From contig CAMAPQ010000005.1 of NCBI GenBank assembly GCA_945860125.1, positions 1 to 60,970 on the forward strand: a stretch of DNA of 60,970 nt, in the 5' to 3' direction. The stretch comes from Klebsiella pneumoniae (lineage in GTDB: Bacteria; Pseudomonadota; Gammaproteobacteria; Pseudomonadales; CAMAPQ01). The position numbers and the translations under genes are program-made. How positions within the stretch are numbered: position 1 is the stretch's first letter; each line of letters opens with the position of its first letter. Positions 58,571 through 60,970 of the stretch are shown here, one piece after another. Under the pieces are notes generated by a model that searched no databases, was not told where the DNA came from, and worked only from the letters and a program-made list of their open reading frames with translations.

Positions 58571-59287
58571 ATGGGCGACACTTTTATGAATAATTCCGGC
58601 TGCGGCAATGTCTATGTTTATTCCACACCAGATGAAACTTCCCATGGAAATAAGTGTTGCTGTGAACCACTCGACGAGAACACAGTATCAGCCCTTAATG
58701 ATTTATCTTTAAAGGGTAAGAAGACCCTTACGGAAGAAGACCTCATTAAGAAAGTAGAAAAAATGGGTGGCACGCTATCATCCGACCAAGCGGATGAATT
58801 ATTCAGACTTTTTGCAGGAAAGGACGGTAAGCTAAGCAAAAAAGAATTAAAAGAAATGAAATCAGCTATTGAAACAGCGATGGAGAACAGCAAAGACGGC
58901 ACTATAACACTAGAAGATATTAAAGCTGTTGTTGAGTCACACGGATCTCATCGCGAATCTCATCACCATCACGGCGGCAAAGGTCATCACGAGAAACCAC
59001 TCGACTTTGACACAGCATCAGCCATTAATGGTTTACGTTTAGAGGGTGATAAAACCCTTACGAAAGAAGAGCTCATTAAGAAAGTAGAAGAAATGGGTGG
59101 CACGCTATCATCCGACCAAGCTGATGAATTATTCGAACTTTTTGCAGGAAAGGATGATGAGCTAAATAAAGAAGAATTAGAAGCAATGAAATCGGCTATT
59201 GAAACAGCAATGGGCAATAGCGAAGGCAGTACCATAACAATAGACGAGCTTGAAGCTGCCGTTGAGACAAGTGATGATTGTTGTTGA
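58571..59287 (+). CDS. Duplicated EF-hand-like protein with His-rich linker
   Basis: The 238-residue acidic protein consists of two near-identical halves (about 34-126 and 142-233). Each has EF-hand-like helix-loop-helix units around KTLTEEDLIKKVEKMGG, LFAGKDGKLSKKEL and ENSKDGTITLEDI. The loops are degenerate at positions 1 and 3, so calcium affinity is uncertain. The linker is His-rich (SHRESHHHHGGKGHH), and Cys clusters cap both ends (KCCCEP and DDCC), which suggests additional metal binding or disulfides. There is no signal peptide. Located beside a T3SS operon, it could be a secreted protein or a calcium sensor. Confidence 0.8.
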   Translation: MGDTFMNNSGCGNVYVYSTPDETSHGNKCCCEPLDENTVSALNDLSLKGKKTLTEEDLIKKVEKMGGTLSSDQADELFRLFAGKDGKLSKKELKEMKSAIETAMENSKDGTITLEDIKAVVESHGSHRESHHHHGGKGHHEKPLDFDTASAINGLRLEGDKTLTKEELIKKVEEMGGTLSSDQADELFELFAGKDDELNKEELEAMKSAIETAMGNSEGSTITIDELEAAVETSDDCC

Positions 59288-59500
59288 TAGAGTGGCGATA
59301 GCGGCCGATGAGAACACCGCTGAAGGACTTGATTCTAGCGCTGTAGCTAATCAGAAGAGGATGCTAAAGCCATCATGCTGTTATTTGGTAAAGAGGCGAC
59401 TGATAAGCTTGAAGTTTTTGATAGTACTGGGGTGATGGTAGATTCAGAGGTTACGATTGGTGAAGGCAATATCGTTGAAGGCTTTAGTCATGTTGCATAA
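59288..59500 (+). pseudogene. Frameshifted remnant of an EF-hand-like module
   Basis: Downstream of the stop, one frame reads ADENTAEGLDSSAVA (like DENTVSALNDLS of the intact gene) and another reads EEDAKAIMLLFGKEATDKLEVF, then TIGEGNIVEGFSHVA, ending in TAA at 59498. The latter resembles SSDQADELFELFAGKDDEL and the GEGNVDF segment of the gene at 60116. No single open frame joins the pieces, so this appears to be a decayed third paralogue or repeat unit. Confidence 0.5.
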
Positions 59501-59538
59501 TTTGACACATTAATGATGTCGCCTAACTGACTTTGCTT

Positions 59539-59573
59539 AAGCCCCAAGATCAAGCTGATTGATCTTGGGGCTT
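59539..59573. terminator. Terminator hairpin after the EF-hand gene and remnant
   Basis: A perfect 15-bp inverted repeat (59539-59553 and 59559-59573, five-base loop) is rich in G-C at its centre and followed by T residues. It is a typical Rho-independent terminator for rightward transcription. Confidence 0.85.
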
Positions 59574-59679
59574 TTCAGTTTCAAAAGCGGGTTCTACGCT
59601 TAATATATCTAAAGGCACTTTGGTTCACTAAGTTGCTCAAGCATGAGTTTCTTCAAAGCAAACGCAGGAAAATGAACGG

Positions 59680-59832
59680 AATGAAACTAACCCCTCTTGA
59701 TTCAAGCGGTCCATCATAAACAGTTTTCTTAAAATCATATCGCCTTGTCACTTGCCGCTTATTTTAAGAGTAATACTGCGTGTTAACTGCGCTCTTTGGT
59801 ATGTCATTCGTATACTTTTATCATGGCATAAA
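59680..59832. repeat. 153-bp duplicated sequence, copy 2 (upstream of the second EF-hand gene)
   Basis: This is the ungapped partner of 58098-58250. It lies about 283 bases before the GTG start at 60116, a similar distance and the same orientation as copy 1 relative to the first EF-hand gene. Its right flank differs completely from that of copy 1, which marks the border of the duplicated block. Confidence 0.9.
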
Positions 59833-59860
59833 TGCCTATACTTTATTCATGGATGAGTCA

Positions 59861-59875
59861 TTCTGCGTAAGTCCT
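59861..59875. repeat. Remnant end of the TAGGACTTACGCA element
   Basis: TTCTGCGTAAGTCCT equals the right terminus of the complete element at 34210-34313. Only this end is recognisable. Confidence 0.55.
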
Positions 59876-60115
59876 GACTATGTAACTTTTTTTATCAAAT
59901 AACTTAACTTAAGGGAACGCTATTTTACAAAACACCCATGGTAGGCACTTTGACGCCTTGCGTATACTTGGGGCTGTAAGAAGGTTATTGGCTGAATAAG
60001 AAAACAAAGCGAATGAGAAGGACAACAAAAAAATGAGATTTGGTTAATCAGCTAAAAAAGACGTGAGTTTAAATTAAGACTAAATGAGTTCAAATTAATT
60101 CTATTGGAGATTCTA

Positions 60116-60970
60116 GTGAGCAATATATATGTAAAAGAAGAGGGCACATCTTACTTTGATTTCAATGATGATGGCAAAATAAGTAAGGAAGACAAGAAGT
60201 TGAATGAGTTAGCAGACGAATTGGGTGTTGCGCCTTCAAGCCTCTCTGATTTGGCAGATAAAGATAAAAAATGGATAGAAGACGTATTGAAGAAAGTAAA
60301 GAGCGATCCTGACTTTAAAGAGATGATGCAAGATGGTTCGATGAAAGATGATTCGATGCGTAGTATTTTTCTGAACGATATGGGGGGAGATATTGCTCAA
60401 TGGGACACATTTCAGCAGGAGTATGATGAGCTTGCTAGTGCATACCAAGCTTTGGGCGGCACGCCACCCACGCTTTCTGGAATGATGTACCAGTTTGGTG
60501 GTGACGTTGAAAGCTTTAAAGCTTTTTCTGACAAGCTCACTTCTATTGTTGATGCTCATGGGCCGGCAGGAACCAATAACTTAACCTTGGAACAGCTCAA
60601 TTTTGCTTTAGGCGCTAATTTTAATATGAGCGATCTTTTCAAACTTAGCACTGCTTTAGATCGTTTTCAAGAAATGGAGACTACTCATGGTGAGGGCAAT
60701 GTTGATTTTAATCTGTTTTTGGTTAATTTTGGTGGCGATGAAGCGGCCTATAGCCAGTATTTAACGGCTAGAACAGAGCTTGTGAACGCCTATAATTCGG
60801 GCTTGATGACAGAGGATGAATACAATCAATATGCAGATAAAAGCGATTACCCCACTTATCAGGACTATGTAAGTGCACATGCTACTACAGCAGCTGATAT
60901 AGACACCTGGGCTATAGCGAGCGGAATAAACGCAAGTAATGTTGGCGAGTTTACTACCAGAATGGATGAG
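60116..60970 (+). CDS. EF-hand protein with ~38-residue tandem repeats (truncated by window end)
   Basis: An open frame of 285 codons runs from a GTG (GGAG 6 bases upstream) to the window edge with no stop. Residues 15-26 (DFNDDGKISKED) form a canonical EF-hand loop with Asp, Asn, Asp, Ser and Asp at ligand positions. From residue 91 on, units of 38 residues repeat (91-128, 129-166, 169-206, and 207 onward). They share a GD start, aromatics at positions 6 and 9, AY/AH at 19-20, Gly at 24 and a final hydrophobic-Gly. Parts such as GEGNVDFNLFL resemble degenerate EF-hand loops. It is very acidic with no signal peptide. The function is unknown. It is a candidate secreted or calcium-sensing protein. 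Confidence 0.8.
   Translation, partial: MSNIYVKEEGTSYFDFNDDGKISKEDKKLNELADELGVAPSSLSDLADKDKKWIEDVLKKVKSDPDFKEMMQDGSMKDDSMRSIFLNDMGGDIAQWDTFQQEYDELASAYQALGGTPPTLSGMMYQFGGDVESFKAFSDKLTSIVDAHGPAGTNNLTLEQLNFALGANFNMSDLFKLSTALDRFQEMETTHGEGNVDFNLFLVNFGGDEAAYSQYLTARTELVNAYNSGLMTEDEYNQYADKSDYPTYQDYVSAHATTAADIDTWAIASGINASNVGEFTTRMDE

Larger units (their letters stand above)
59574..60115. other. Intergenic region before the second EF-hand gene
   Basis: This holds repeat copy 2 (59680-59832), a 15-base remnant of the TAGGACTTACGCA element (59861-59875) and, at about 60065-60106, two imperfect 21-base direct repeats (GAGTTTAAATTAAGACTAAAT and its variant) just before the ribosome-binding site. No reading frame is convincing. 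Confidence 0.5.

Noticed and set aside
60236-60559. Open reading frame of 107 codons on the minus strand
   Set aside because: It is antisense to the EF-hand/repeat ORF and has no recognisable domain, so it is a shadow frame.
60116-60970. Superficial likeness of the 38-residue repeats to TAL-effector-type DNA-binding repeats (length, GG before a helix, AHG ending)
   Set aside because: The repeats are strongly acidic with no conserved variable diresidue, and parts such as GEGNVDFNLFL fit EF-hand loops better. DNA binding is not supported.

Overview
The window is a low-GC gammaproteobacterial chromosome segment spanning the replication origin. The evidence is the block gyrB-recF-dnaN-dnaA | oriC | rpmH-rnpA-yidD-yidC-mnmE-mnmG-rsmG-parA-parB, the dprA/LysM | def-fmt-rsmB divergon, guaB-guaA-tadA, and rlmE-ftsH-folP-glmM-tpiA-secG. 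Short PutA, a type III secretion (T3SS) fragment, EF-hand-like proteins, ERIC-like elements and a small palindromic repeat family suggest a host-associated or environmental lineage (perhaps Legionella/Coxiella-like). The genus cannot be fixed from sequence alone. No rRNA, tRNA, CRISPR array or intact transposase gene was seen.

Layout. 1-5.4 kb: dprA with its LysM partner, divergent from def-fmt-rsmB. 5.5-11.6 kb: replication genes on the minus strand, with ParB-binding parS palindromes inside recF. 11.6-12.2 kb: oriC with DnaA boxes. 12.2-20.5 kb: RNA processing, membrane insertion, tRNA modification and ParAB segregation, ending at a hairpin facing ssb. 20.5-28.2 kb: ssb, a lone GspE/PilB ATPase, putA, ettA. 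28.2-36.6 kb: signalling genes (PilZ protein, a REC-TPR regulator with a small soluble kinase, an orphan phoR) with rsmC, a YfaZ-like porin, a glutathione transferase and a glutamine amidotransferase. 36.8-47 kb: purine and folate synthesis, RNA modification, FtsH proteolysis, cell-wall precursor and glycolytic genes, secG. 47-55 kb: a sodium/solute symporter, a YtfJ-like protein, a periplasmic-binding protein paired with a GGDEF/EAL enzyme, mgtE-comF.

The accessory part is 55-60.97 kb. It has a solitary HigA-type antitoxin, a three-gene T3SS operon (sctD, then an SctE/YscE-like and an SctG/YscG-like gene), and then two EF-hand-type genes on the opposite strand. Each EF-hand gene lies about 280-320 bp downstream of a copy of the same 153-bp sequence (about 96% identical), and a frameshifted third EF-hand-like remnant lies between them. 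The last gene runs off the window. It has one canonical EF-hand loop followed by tandem repeats of about 38 residues. This cluster is the best candidate here for an undescribed system: calcium-binding proteins linked to a dispersed T3SS, either as substrates or as regulators.

Regulatory signals worth testing include a hairpin that buries the rlmE ribosome-binding site (a possible RNA thermometer), parS sites inside recF, tandem ERIC-like elements before glmM, and short inverted-repeat elements beside yibF, mgtE and parB/ssb.
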